The translations under genes were made by a program, and so were the position numbers. The notes below the pieces were generated by a model. The model was not told the origin of the DNA and made no database searches. It saw only the letters and a list, made by a program, of their open reading frames with translations. Below, piece by piece: positions 9,578-17,956 of a stretch of 64,000 nt of DNA (its first letter is position 1; each line of letters begins with the position of its first letter). The stretch spans positions 456,746 to 520,745 of the forward strand of contig NZ_FWPT01000004.1 in assembly GCF_900174585.1 (NCBI RefSeq), read 5' to 3'. This stretch comes from Parendozoicomonas haliclonae. Lineage in GTDB: Bacteria; Pseudomonadota; Gammaproteobacteria; Pseudomonadales; Endozoicomonadaceae.

Positions 9578-10870
9578 GTGATAGCAAAAAGAATATTCGG
9601 CCTACCCATACTGCTGTTTCTGGCATGCGTGGGGGTCATACTTTTATCCCATTACTACAACCAGTTACCCACAGGGATTCCCGGGGCACTGGCCCTTTGC
9701 TTTGTGATTGGTGGAATCTTTGGCTGGATTGGTGATCGGCTCCCGATCTGGGATAAGTATATAGGAGGGGGAACCGTACTGGTTTTTATTGGTTCTGCGG
9801 CTCTTGTGTATATGGGCTGGCTGACTGATAGAGAAACTGCACAGATCACCCATTTTATTCAGCAATATCAGTATCTCGATTTTTTTATATCGGTGCTGAT
9901 TGTCGGCAATATTCTCGCTGTCAAAAAAGCCATGCTGATCCGCTCTCTCATTGGTTATGTTCCAGTCATTCTGCTGGCTATTGGTGGAGCCATGCTTTTC
10001 GGGCTGGCTGTTGGGCTTTTAATTGGCCTTCCGCTGAATGAAATTATCTGTATCTATGTGCTGCCGGTAATGTGTGGGGGCAATGGAGCGGGCGTTATTC
10101 CACTCTCTGAAATCTATGAATCAATTACCGGCTTGCCCAGAGATTCTTATTACTCAAAAGCGTTTTCCATTCTGACTATCGCTAACATTATCAGTATCCT
10201 GGCGGCTTCAACACTCAACTGGCTGGGGAAAAAGTACCCGTCGATTACCGGAGAGGGCAGGCTGGTTCGACAGGAACAAGGTCTGCAGGAGGAAGACTCC
10301 AGTACCACGAAAAGTGTCAGCAAGAGTGATTTGGCCGGAGGGCTGCTTCTGGCGATGATTCTGTATGTGCTTGCAGAGCTGATGGCCAAGGTCATTCTAC
10401 CAGGCTGGGGAAATGTACAAATTCACCGTTATGCCTGGCTGGTTGTTTTGGTGGCTCTGGTGAATATCTCTGGGCTTATTCCGGAATCACTGAAGCAGGG
10501 TGCAAAATCAGTTTCAGACTTTCTTGGCGGGGAGCTGCTTTGGATTCTGATGGTAGGGATTGGAGTGGTATATACAGACCTTGAGACTTTGTTCGCAGCC
10601 GTCACACCAACGTCCGTGTTCTTATCCGCCATGATTGTACTGGGCGCCATAATTGGCGCAGGATTTGGCGGACGGCTGTTCGGATTTTATGAAGTTGAAT
10701 CGGCTATATCTGCCGGCTTGTGTATGGCCAATCGGGGCGGCACGGGTGATCTTGAAGTGCTGGCAGCCTCGAACCGGATGCAGCTACTGTCCTATGCCCA
10801 GATATCATCGCGGTTGGGAGGTGGGATTGTATTGATACTGGGCGCAGTGATGTTCGGGATATTTGCCTGA
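9578..10870 (+). CDS. 2-hydroxycarboxylate transporter (CitS/MaeN family)
   Basis: A 430-residue membrane protein. The first signature loop reads VMCGGNGAGVIPLSEIYE near residue 170 and the second is AMCMANRGGTGDLEVL-like (GLCMANRGGTGDLEVLAAS) near residue 390. These two GG-containing re-entrant loops define the 2HCT family of sodium-coupled citrate, malate and lactate carriers. I chose the GTG at 9578 because it has a ribosome binding site (AAAGGTG) and gives the family length; the frame stays open to 9428 but overlaps the cupin gene. Substrate is not determined; neighbours give no enzyme hint. Confidence 0.85.
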   Translation: MIAKRIFGLPILLFLACVGVILLSHYYNQLPTGIPGALALCFVIGGIFGWIGDRLPIWDKYIGGGTVLVFIGSAALVYMGWLTDRETAQITHFIQQYQYLDFFISVLIVGNILAVKKAMLIRSLIGYVPVILLAIGGAMLFGLAVGLLIGLPLNEIICIYVLPVMCGGNGAGVIPLSEIYESITGLPRDSYYSKAFSILTIANIISILAASTLNWLGKKYPSITGEGRLVRQEQGLQEEDSSTTKSVSKSDLAGGLLLAMILYVLAELMAKVILPGWGNVQIHRYAWLVVLVALVNISGLIPESLKQGAKSVSDFLGGELLWILMVGIGVVYTDLETLFAAVTPTSVFLSAMIVLGAIIGAGFGGRLFGFYEVESAISAGLCMANRGGTGDLEVLAASNRMQLLSYAQISSRLGGGIVLILGAVMFGIFA

Positions 10871-10954
10871 GTTCTATGTCTTATACACCTCTGGTGGCTT
10901 CATTGTATTGGGTCGGGTAGAGTGCTGGCTGCTTAACCTGAATCTGGAATTCCC

Positions 10955-11491
10955 ATGGCACTTAAGGCCACTATTTTTAAAGCCGAGCTGCAGATCGCAG
11001 ATATGGATCGCGGCTACTACAAGACTCATGCGGTAACGACGGCCCGCCATCCTTCCGAAAATAATGAACGTATGATGGTGCGTCTGCTGGCATTTGCCCT
11101 GAATGCATCCGATGACCTTCAGTTTACCCGTGGCCTCAGCACCGATGATGAACCGGATATCTGGGAAAAAGATCTTGTGGGCTCTGTGCAGACCTGGATT
11201 GAAGTTGGTCTGCCTGATGAGCGTCGTATCCGTAAGGGCTGCAACCAGTCTGAGAAAATGGTGATTTACGCTTACGGTGATCGTTCAGCACCTGTCTGGA
11301 AAGAGCAGAACAAGGCTGTGCTAAAACGGTTTGATTATCTGCAGGTGATTTTCCTCCCGGAAGCTGAAGTTGAAGCCATGGCTGATATGGTTGAGCGCAC
11401 CATGGATCTGCAATTTACAGTGCAGGATGAAGTCATCATGCTGAGTAGTTCTGCGGGTACGGTGGATATCCATCCTCAAATCTGGAAGTAA
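10955..11491 (+). CDS. yaeQ: YaeQ family protein
   Basis: A 178-residue protein that matches YaeQ along its full length: MALKATIFKAELQIADMDRG at the start, HPSENNERMMVRLLAFAL near residue 30, and WIEVGLPDERRIRKGC near residue 85. YaeQ folds like a PD-(D/E)XK nuclease, and the E and D/E residues of that fold are present, but its cellular role remains poorly defined. It is a single gene between the 2HCT carrier and the kinase leader region, with its own likely promoter in the 84-base gap. Confidence 0.92.
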   Translation: MALKATIFKAELQIADMDRGYYKTHAVTTARHPSENNERMMVRLLAFALNASDDLQFTRGLSTDDEPDIWEKDLVGSVQTWIEVGLPDERRIRKGCNQSEKMVIYAYGDRSAPVWKEQNKAVLKRFDYLQVIFLPEAEVEAMADMVERTMDLQFTVQDEVIMLSSSAGTVDIHPQIWK

Positions 11492-11866
11492 AAAACTGAA
11501 CAAACGTTGTAGTCGAAAAATGCTTATTGTAGGTGTTGCTACTGTTTTGTTCTTTTGAATGTTCGGCTGATTGTGCTTTTGCTTCGGTTGCCGTTATGTT
11601 TTTATAATTGTTACCTCATAAAAACACGACAAACAGTAATCATAAGGATAAAAAGAAGAGTTCTCTCTGTGATAGCTTTGCGCGTTTGGTGTGACTGAAC
11701 AGTTACACACAAGCTAAAGAACGAAGATAGATAGAACAGGGCTGATATTTCCTTTTCTATTCATCGCGCAGATTTCACAGAGAGTGACCAGAGAAGAATC
11801 TTCACGGGATTTTATTTCTCTGTGGAAGAGTTTTCCCTTCTGATTTCGTATATGCAAAAACACGAC
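11492..11866 (+). promoter_or_regulatory. gene-free leader of the adenosine kinase gene with inverted repeats
   Basis: This 375-base gap has no convincing gene. CTCTCTGTGA at 11663-11672 is repeated in inverse as TCACAGAGAG at 11775-11784, and between them lies a near-perfect inverted repeat GTGTGACT...AGTTACAC at 11689-11709. Together they could form a cloverleaf-like RNA leader. No known riboswitch was recognised. Confidence 0.4.
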
Positions 11867-12871
11867 ATGAAGAACTACCACATCTACGGTATGGGCGCGG
11901 CATTGGTTGATACCGAGATCGAGGTAGATGATGCCTTCCTTCTCGCCAATGGTGTAGATAAGGGTCTGATGACACTGGTTGATGTGGATCGCCGCAACCA
12001 GCTGATGGACTCTCTGAAAGGGCATCTGGTTCATGCCCGCCGTGCCAGTGGTGGCTCCGGTGCCAACACTATTATTGCTGCCCGTTACTTTGGCAGTGAT
12101 GTTTTCTATTCATGTCGTGTTGCTAATGATGAGTATGGTGATTTCTATCTTCAGGATATGAGCCATGCTGGCGTTGATACCTGTGATCAGGATGAAAACA
12201 ACGAAGGGATCACTGGCAAGTGTCTGGTTATGGTCACTCCAGACGCCGAACGTTCCATGAACACCTACCTTGGTATCAGCGAAACACTCTCTGCCCGAGA
12301 GCTGGATGTCGAAGCTATCAAAGCTTCCGAGTACCTTTATATTGAAGGTTATCTGGTGTCTTCTGATGTCAGCCGTGCGGCAACGATCAAAGCGAAAAAG
12401 ATCGCGGAAGAGAATGGCGTAAAAACCAGTCTTAGCCTATCTGACCCCGGTATCGTGACTTTCTTCCGTGAAGGCATGGAAGAGATGATTGGCGAAGGCG
12501 TTGATCTGTTGTTCTGTAATGAAGATGAAGCAATGGCCTGGGCCATGACGGATGATATCGATATTGCGATCTCCGCTCTGCGTTCCATCGCCAAAACCTT
12601 TGTTATTACCCGTGGCGCCAGAGGTGCACTGGTCTTTGATGGCACCCAGGAACTGCATATCCCGGCTAAAAAAGTAAAAGCTGTTGATAGCAATGGTGCA
12701 GGCGATATGTTTGCCGGTGCCTTCCTGCATGGCCTGACCGCAGGTTATGGTTTCCAGAAAGCAGGTGAACTGGCGTGTGCAGCAGCGGCAGAAGTGGTTT
12801 CAGGCTATGGCCCGCGATTAGCAGCAGAAAAGCACAAGGTGATTTTGCAACAGGTTATTTGCCCGGAATAA
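11867..12871 (+). CDS. PfkB-family kinase, probable adenosine kinase
   Basis: A 334-residue ribokinase-fold protein. The N-terminal strand MKNYHIYGMGAALVDTEIEV fits the bacterial adenosine kinase subfamily. The first signature ASGGSGANTIIAARYFG is near residue 60, and the second, VDSNGAGDMFAGAFL near residue 270, holds the anion hole and the catalytic Asp (GAGD). It would phosphorylate adenosine or a related nucleoside using ATP. No good ribosome binding site precedes any candidate start; 11867 is chosen by family fit, with 11852 and 11822 as alternatives. A long structured leader precedes it. Confidence 0.8.
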   Translation: MKNYHIYGMGAALVDTEIEVDDAFLLANGVDKGLMTLVDVDRRNQLMDSLKGHLVHARRASGGSGANTIIAARYFGSDVFYSCRVANDEYGDFYLQDMSHAGVDTCDQDENNEGITGKCLVMVTPDAERSMNTYLGISETLSARELDVEAIKASEYLYIEGYLVSSDVSRAATIKAKKIAEENGVKTSLSLSDPGIVTFFREGMEEMIGEGVDLLFCNEDEAMAWAMTDDIDIAISALRSIAKTFVITRGARGALVFDGTQELHIPAKKVKAVDSNGAGDMFAGAFLHGLTAGYGFQKAGELACAAAAEVVSGYGPRLAAEKHKVILQQVICPE

Positions 12872-12924
12872 GGGCTGGTAATCTTTTTAATATTCGAGGG
12901 AGCTATAAGAGGCTTCTTTGAGAG

Positions 12925-13101
12925 AGGGTGGATCTATGGGTCTGATTTCCTTACCAGACCCTAGGATCCCAATCCATTGATAAGATCATCCTGATCTTCG
13001 TCATTCCGTGACTGGAACAACACATCCTGTGTTGTTGACTTCCCTAAGTTTGCAGGGGTCTTCCTGACCTTCCCTTTGCCGCATCCAGCAGCGATCCTGC
13101 A
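12925..13101 (-). ncRNA. CsrB/RsmZ-family CsrA-sequestering small RNA (candidate)
   Basis: Read on the minus strand, about 170 bases contain eleven GGA triplets, four of them as CAGGA. Several sit in hairpin loops: AACAACACA-GGA-TGTGTTGTT (13016-13036), AAGATCA-GGA-TGATCTT (12982-12998), GGTC-AGGAA-GACC (13057-13069) and GCAG-GATCG-CTGC. This is the defining pattern of RNAs that titrate the translational regulator CsrA/RsmA. A promoter-like pair lies at 13107-13133 and a GacA/UvrY-type box at 13158-13175. A final larger hairpin is at 12930-12966; no clear U-run was found, so the 3' end is approximate. There is no protein-coding gene here. Confidence 0.78.
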
Positions 13102-13106
13102 GGCGT

Positions 13107-13136
13107 AGAATACGATTTATGTTCAGTTGTCAGTAA
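13107..13136 (-). promoter_or_regulatory. putative promoter of the CsrB-like RNA
   Basis: On the minus strand, TATTCT at 13112-13107 is a good -10 element. TTACTG (13136-13131, 18-base spacer) or CTGACA (13133-13128, 15-base spacer) could serve as the -35. The predicted start of transcription is near 13101. Confidence 0.5.
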
Positions 13137-13157
13137 GTCGTAAACGTCACTTATATG

Positions 13158-13175
13158 TGTGGGAAATCTCTCACA
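13158..13175 (-). promoter_or_regulatory. GacA/UvrY-like binding site
   Basis: The 18-base element TGTGAG-AGATTT-CCCACA (minus strand) has the dyad form of the TGTAAG-N6-CTTACA box bound by GacA, UvrY and SirA. Its centre is about 65 bases upstream of the predicted RNA start, a usual distance for these activators. Confidence 0.6.
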
Positions 13176-13466
13176 ATAGCTAATGTGGTTATGGTGACTT
13201 ACTAAAAAAATGACGGCGGTTGTGTATCTGTTTTGCTGTTATTACTGATTTAAGTATTTTAGGCTGTGGGCTTATTTGGTACGAGTGTTTTGAAAAAAGA
13301 TAATGTTCTTTTTTGTGATAAGTATTTTGGGGTTTAGCTAACAAGTTATTATAAATTTTACTGATAAAAGCAAACTTCATCAGTTAAAAGCAAACTGAAA
13401 ATCTTAAGGAAAAAATTGTAATTGAGACTATTTTATCCCCATTGGGAATATTGGAGGGGTAAACGT

Positions 13467-15461
13467 ATGTGCTTTAAGAGTCTCTTTAAAAGGAAAAGAA
13501 AACAAAGCAATTTTGGGAACTTAGCACTCTTTTGTATAACGGCACTCTTGTTTTGGAATGAGGCAATTGCGCATGGTGGTAAAGGGCAAGGTCTTGCCCC
13601 TCAGCCTGGTTCCGTTGCTGCCATGATGAAGCCTGTTATCAATAATAGTGGGTTACCTGACCTTGGTCATGTACCAAGAAAGAGGCTTGCTGCCGAAAAG
13701 AAAGCTACTAATCGAGAGGGGCTGGAGGAATCACCACTTCAGCCAGAGGTAAAGCCACCAATAGTACTCCCTGTAACACCGGTTGGTGATCCTGACCGAT
13801 TTGAAGAGCTAGTCAGTAATATAGAAACAGACGGTGTTCTTCCAATGGGTGAGTATATGTTGGAAGAAATGACGAAAGCCGCAAAGCAATCTTCCCCTGC
13901 AAGCTATGCAAGTTGTAAATATGGGGTTTGCAGGATGAATACTACTCCAAAGCATTGCTTAAAGAGAATGGTTAAGCCTTTCGGTAGAGATAGTTTTTTT
14001 AGAAAATTCAATGCTATCCCTGATACTGTATGGGTGTTAAATCCAGACATTGTTAAGGCCATCTTTTCTGATGGTTTTGGTGTCGATACAAAAAAGCTGG
14101 ATACATTTTATGCCTTTCGCGTGTTGATGGGGGAATATGCACTCTTTTCAAGTGATATGACAGAAGCCCATAAAGAGAGAAGAAAGCAGTTCAAAGCTAA
14201 TCTTGGTGGGGATACTGCTATGAGGAGCTATGTGACAGCAGCACTTATGGAACATGCAGATCGGTTTGTTGGTGAGTGGACTGATTTACCTAGCTCACAA
14301 ACAGATGATATAACAAATATCGTTGTGGATTATTTAAGCCCCGGTCTTATACATTCAATATTTGGCGTTGATATAAGCCAACATAAAGAAAAACAAAAAG
14401 AAATTGTCAGTCACTTAAGTGGTATCATTCCTCTCTTTGCACTTATTAATAATGACCCTAAATTTTATTTGAGTTACATGTATCCAACACCCATGATGAA
14501 TCCAATGGGTTATTTGAAGAAAAATTATCCTCTTTTGTTCGAGAAACAACAGCTGATAATGAAAGATCTGGAGTGGTTGATTGGTGAAGCATTTAAACTA
14601 GATCCCAGTGAACAGGGATTGCTTTTCAAAAATGTTGTTAAAAAATCCCGCGAAGCTGGTCGTGATCATTTAAATGCTGATGATCTTTATGATCTTATCA
14701 ATCCAATGATTGCAGGAGGAGATACTGGTGCAGGTCTGCTCACACTTGCGTTAACCGAATTTGCCAGAAGCCCTGAACTTCAGGATGAAATTCTTGAAGA
14801 GTTTAGGATTGCGGGGGGGGCGAGTATTAAAGATCAAGATATAGCTGCATCAAAATTACATAAACTGTTTGAATTTATTGAAGAGGTTCTAACACGTTAT
14901 ACGCCGGCACCGATTATTGCCAGAAGAATGGCTGATGATAAAGATCTCATCCTTGTTGATCAGGATACAGGGGAAAGAGTGAAGATTGAATTTAAACGTA
15001 ATGATCTTGTGTCATTTCCCATATCTTTCCTTAATCCTCATGCTTATAGCCCGAATCCATTTATTTCCCCTGAAGAAAAAACAGCAAGTCATGATGATAG
15101 GAAAAAATGTATGGTTACGTTTGCCAATGGAAGTAGTCACCAGTGTGTCGGTGAACATTTAGGTAAACAATTGATGGCTGTGCTTTTAGTTTCTAGCTTT
15201 AAAAACAATGTGAAGCCTGGCCTGGTTCAGCCATTTAAAGGTTACAGTGAAGGATGGGCTGGTGTTATTAAAGTCAATGCTAGAGTGCCGCTAAAACTTT
15301 ACCCTTTAGATGAAGAGCTTGGTGACTTGGCAGCTTATGCAGAAGTTGTGCATGAAGACAAAGATGGGCTGGCGCAAGGAATGGAAAGAATGAAAGTGAA
15401 ATTGCCTGGTATCAATGAGGCTTCGGAACTTAGGCTGCGTCAACCACAGACAGTTCATTAA
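13467..15461 (+). CDS. divergent exported cytochrome P450-like protein
   Basis: A 664-residue protein, longer than the usual 400-500. The ATG at 13467 follows GGAGGGG. Residues 1-40 look like a signal peptide or anchor (basic start, then LALFCITALLFWNEAIA). A proline-rich linker follows to about residue 115. The P450 I-helix motif AGGDTGAG is at 416-423. The K-helix reads E473-V-L-T-R477, so the ExxR motif is shifted by one. The heme loop is F552-x-x-G555-S-S-H-Q-C560-V-G562, with one extra residue before the cysteine ligand. The gene is more AT-rich than its neighbours, suggesting transfer. Substrate unknown; no reductase is adjacent. Confidence 0.75.
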   Translation: MCFKSLFKRKRKQSNFGNLALFCITALLFWNEAIAHGGKGQGLAPQPGSVAAMMKPVINNSGLPDLGHVPRKRLAAEKKATNREGLEESPLQPEVKPPIVLPVTPVGDPDRFEELVSNIETDGVLPMGEYMLEEMTKAAKQSSPASYASCKYGVCRMNTTPKHCLKRMVKPFGRDSFFRKFNAIPDTVWVLNPDIVKAIFSDGFGVDTKKLDTFYAFRVLMGEYALFSSDMTEAHKERRKQFKANLGGDTAMRSYVTAALMEHADRFVGEWTDLPSSQTDDITNIVVDYLSPGLIHSIFGVDISQHKEKQKEIVSHLSGIIPLFALINNDPKFYLSYMYPTPMMNPMGYLKKNYPLLFEKQQLIMKDLEWLIGEAFKLDPSEQGLLFKNVVKKSREAGRDHLNADDLYDLINPMIAGGDTGAGLLTLALTEFARSPELQDEILEEFRIAGGASIKDQDIAASKLHKLFEFIEEVLTRYTPAPIIARRMADDKDLILVDQDTGERVKIEFKRNDLVSFPISFLNPHAYSPNPFISPEEKTASHDDRKKCMVTFANGSSHQCVGEHLGKQLMAVLLVSSFKNNVKPGLVQPFKGYSEGWAGVIKVNARVPLKLYPLDEELGDLAAYAEVVHEDKDGLAQGMERMKVKLPGINEASELRLRQPQTVH

Positions 15462-15504
15462 TTTGGATGTTGTATCTGTTGAGAGAGGTAATTAATTCCC
15501 TCTC

Positions 15505-16245
15505 TCAAAGAAATCTCCACAACGCTTCAAAAACAACTTGCTGTGCCCGGGCAATATCCGGTGACTCAATTACCGTAGCCACCGGATAGTTTTCCGAAGC
15601 CATGGATATCATGGCAACCTTTGGCGGGTAGATGGCGATATAGCTGGCATCGACCTGCCCATCGGTTTTCAGCCATTTCCGTTCTGAGTATTCGGCATCC
15701 TCTCCCCCTTCACCCAAAGCGATAACCCGTACATTGATCTTTTGTTTAATACGTTGTGCGGTGTAATTGGGGAAAGGTCTGTATAGGTGGTGTCGTATGC
15801 TTTTCGTTGAGAAAACACTGTAGGTCTTTTCTTCCAGCTTGCCCACAGTTGCCAGAATATCTTTGAGCACAAATTCAATACCGTCATCCCCTTCATAAAA
15901 ACGGACGTTGCCGGAAGAAAATTCAGGTTTTAGATGATGGAGACCGGGAATAATCTCGGTCTTTAAAGAGTCTATTGTCTGTTCCAGCGAAGCTCTTTTT
16001 TCCTCGGCAAGTTCAAGCAGCTTATCCGGCTCTTCTGCACGAAAAAAACGACGTTTGCCTTTGGGGGCATAACTGATCAGCCCTCGGGCAGCCATCTGCT
16101 TGAGAGCCTCATAGGTTGTTCCCCGATTTATTCCCGTGTGGCTGGCAATATCACGGATGGAAGATGGGCCAAGCTGGAACAGTGCCAGATAGAGTGTTAT
16201 GTCACGCTCGGACATGCCAAGTTGTTGCAGCACCTGAAGGTTCAT
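15505..16245 (-). CDS. TrmB-family transcriptional regulator
   Basis: A 246-residue protein. Residues 1-75 are a winged helix typical of TrmB (LQQLGMSERDITLYLALFQL, then IRDIASHTGINRGTTYEALK and the wing KGKRRFFRAEEPDKLLEL), followed by a short coiled coil and a C-terminal effector domain (about 100-246) that resembles the phospholipase-D-like TrmB sensor. Ligand unknown. An in-frame TTG at 16305 would add 20 residues, but it falls inside an inverted repeat that looks like an operator, so I prefer the ATG at 16245. Neither start has a strong ribosome binding site. Confidence 0.75.
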   Translation of the reverse strand: MNLQVLQQLGMSERDITLYLALFQLGPSSIRDIASHTGINRGTTYEALKQMAARGLISYAPKGKRRFFRAEEPDKLLELAEEKRASLEQTIDSLKTEIIPGLHHLKPEFSSGNVRFYEGDDGIEFVLKDILATVGKLEEKTYSVFSTKSIRHHLYRPFPNYTAQRIKQKINVRVIALGEGGEDAEYSERKWLKTDGQVDASYIAIYPPKVAMISMASENYPVATVIESPDIARAQQVVFEALWRFL

Positions 16246-16299
16246 GGGAGGAAAGGCCGATGGTTGTGGGGAATCTGATTGTGGCTGGTTTGTTTTATT

Positions 16300-16391
16300 T
16301 GTCAAAAAATTTATGACAATTACTATTGTGCTGAGTAAAAAACTCTATAGAGTCAGCCTACTCTGATTATTTTGTCATTACTAAAATGACA
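16300..16391. promoter_or_regulatory. two TGTCA/TGACA inverted repeats upstream of the TrmB-type gene
   Basis: TTGTCA (16300-16305) pairs with TGACAA (16314-16319), and TGTCATT (16373-16379) pairs with AATGACA (16385-16391). The shared TGTCA half-site and the position just upstream of the regulator gene suggest its own operators. Confidence 0.5.
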
Positions 16392-16553
16392 GAGATAACA
16401 GAGTTTTGATGTGTGGTTCGGTATCGGGTGTTTTCCATTGCCACGACGCAGGCCTTCAGACATAAGCTGAATGCTCCTGTACACCAATGGAAAGCTTCTG
16501 GTAGCGAGCCTTTTTTTATTTTGTTTTGGGCGCCGTTCAGGCGAGTAATCAAC

Positions 16554-17924
16554 ATGAACATTCACGTTATCGTTCTTGCTGCCGGTCAGGGCAGCCGAAT
16601 GAAGTCTTCTCTTCCCAAGGTTCTGCACCCGATAGCGGGTCGCTCCATGCTGGAGCATGTCCTGGGTGCTTCTGAGCTGGTTCTGGGCGAAGGTAAGCAG
16701 GCACACGTTGTTATCGGTCATGGTGCCGATAAGGTGCGTGAGCGGATGGCCCACACTAATGTGAACTGGGTTGAGCAGACTGAGCAGCTGGGCACTGGCC
16801 ATGCCGTGATGCAGGCCGCTCCAGCCTGTGAAGGCGCGGATGTTGTGTTGGTTCTGTACGGTGATGTCCCCCTGATTCGCTCCAGCACTTTGAAGTCTCT
16901 GGTTTCTGCCTGTGATGGCAAGAACCTGGCGCTGCTGACCGTTGAACTTGCCAACCCGAGTGGTTATGGCCGTATTGTTCGCGACGGGCAAGGCGCGATT
17001 CAGGCCATTGTTGAAGACAAAGATGCCACACCAGAACAAAAAGCCATTACCGAAACAAACACCGGCATTATGGCAATCCCGGGCTCTCGTCTGCAGGAAT
17101 GGTTGAATAACCTGAATAACGACAATGCTCAGGGTGAGTTCTACCTGACCGACATCGTAGCTATGGCGGTGGAAGAAGGTACCGCGGTAGTGAATGCCCG
17201 TCCTGGCAGTGAAATGGAAGTGCAGGGCGTTAACAACCGCGCCCAGCAGGCTCAGCTGGAACGTCTCTTGCAGCAACGTAATGCCGAGCAGCTGATGAAC
17301 GACGGTGTAACTCTGTTGGATCCGGCACGTCTGGACATCCGTGGTCAGCTGACCTGCGGTCATGATGTGGTGATCGATATTAACTGTGTCTTTGAAGGCG
17401 AAGTTTCACTGGGTGACGGCGTAGAGATTGGCCCTAACTGCCATATCAAGAACACCGTGATCAAAGCTGGCACTGTGATCAAAGCGAACTCTGTGCTGGA
17501 AGATGCGGTTGTTGGTGAAGGCTGTGATATCGGCCCGTTTGCACGACTGCGCCCTGGTACGCGTCTTGAGAACAAGGCCAAGATCGGCAACTTCGTAGAA
17601 ACCAAGAAGGCTCATATCGGCCTCGGCAGCAAGGTTAACCACCTCAGCTACATTGGTGATGCGGAAGTTGGCGAAGGCGTCAACATCGGCGCAGGAACAA
17701 TCACCTGCAACTATGATGGTGCCAACAAGTTCAAAACCGCGATTGCAGATGGTGCCTTTATCGGCTCCAACTCAGCGCTGGTAGCACCGGTCAGCATCGG
17801 CAAGGATGCAGTCATTGGTGCAGGTTCAACTGTGACCAGTGATGTGCCTGATGAAAACCTCGGCGTAGCCCGCGGTCGTCAGCGCAACATCCCAGGCTGG
17901 AAAAAGCCTGTTAAAAAATCCTGA
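16554..17924 (+). CDS. glmU: bifunctional N-acetylglucosamine-1-phosphate uridyltransferase / glucosamine-1-phosphate acetyltransferase
   Basis: A 456-residue protein. The N-terminal uridyltransferase domain (1-230) has the nucleotide-binding motif VLAAGQGSRMKSSLPKVLH. The C-terminal half is a left-handed beta-helix of hexapeptide repeats with the acetyltransferase region (HIGLGSKVNHLSYIGDAEVG, NIGAGTITCNYDGANKFKT). It makes UDP-GlcNAc for peptidoglycan and lipopolysaccharide. The start at 16554 gives the family N-terminus MNIHVIVLAAG; the frame is open further upstream but without family similarity. It is 32 bases upstream of glmS, which makes the upstream precursor. Confidence 0.97.
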   Translation: MNIHVIVLAAGQGSRMKSSLPKVLHPIAGRSMLEHVLGASELVLGEGKQAHVVIGHGADKVRERMAHTNVNWVEQTEQLGTGHAVMQAAPACEGADVVLVLYGDVPLIRSSTLKSLVSACDGKNLALLTVELANPSGYGRIVRDGQGAIQAIVEDKDATPEQKAITETNTGIMAIPGSRLQEWLNNLNNDNAQGEFYLTDIVAMAVEEGTAVVNARPGSEMEVQGVNNRAQQAQLERLLQQRNAEQLMNDGVTLLDPARLDIRGQLTCGHDVVIDINCVFEGEVSLGDGVEIGPNCHIKNTVIKAGTVIKANSVLEDAVVGEGCDIGPFARLRPGTRLENKAKIGNFVETKKAHIGLGSKVNHLSYIGDAEVGEGVNIGAGTITCNYDGANKFKTAIADGAFIGSNSALVAPVSIGKDAVIGAGSTVTSDVPDENLGVARGRQRNIPGWKKPVKKS

Positions 17925-17956
17925 GCGGTCAGAAACAGAATTTAGGGTAGAAAATT

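Noticed and set aside
13189..13380. 63-codon minus-strand frame upstream of the P450 gene
   Set aside because: It is AT-driven, lacks a ribosome binding site and overlaps the control region of the CsrB-like RNA.
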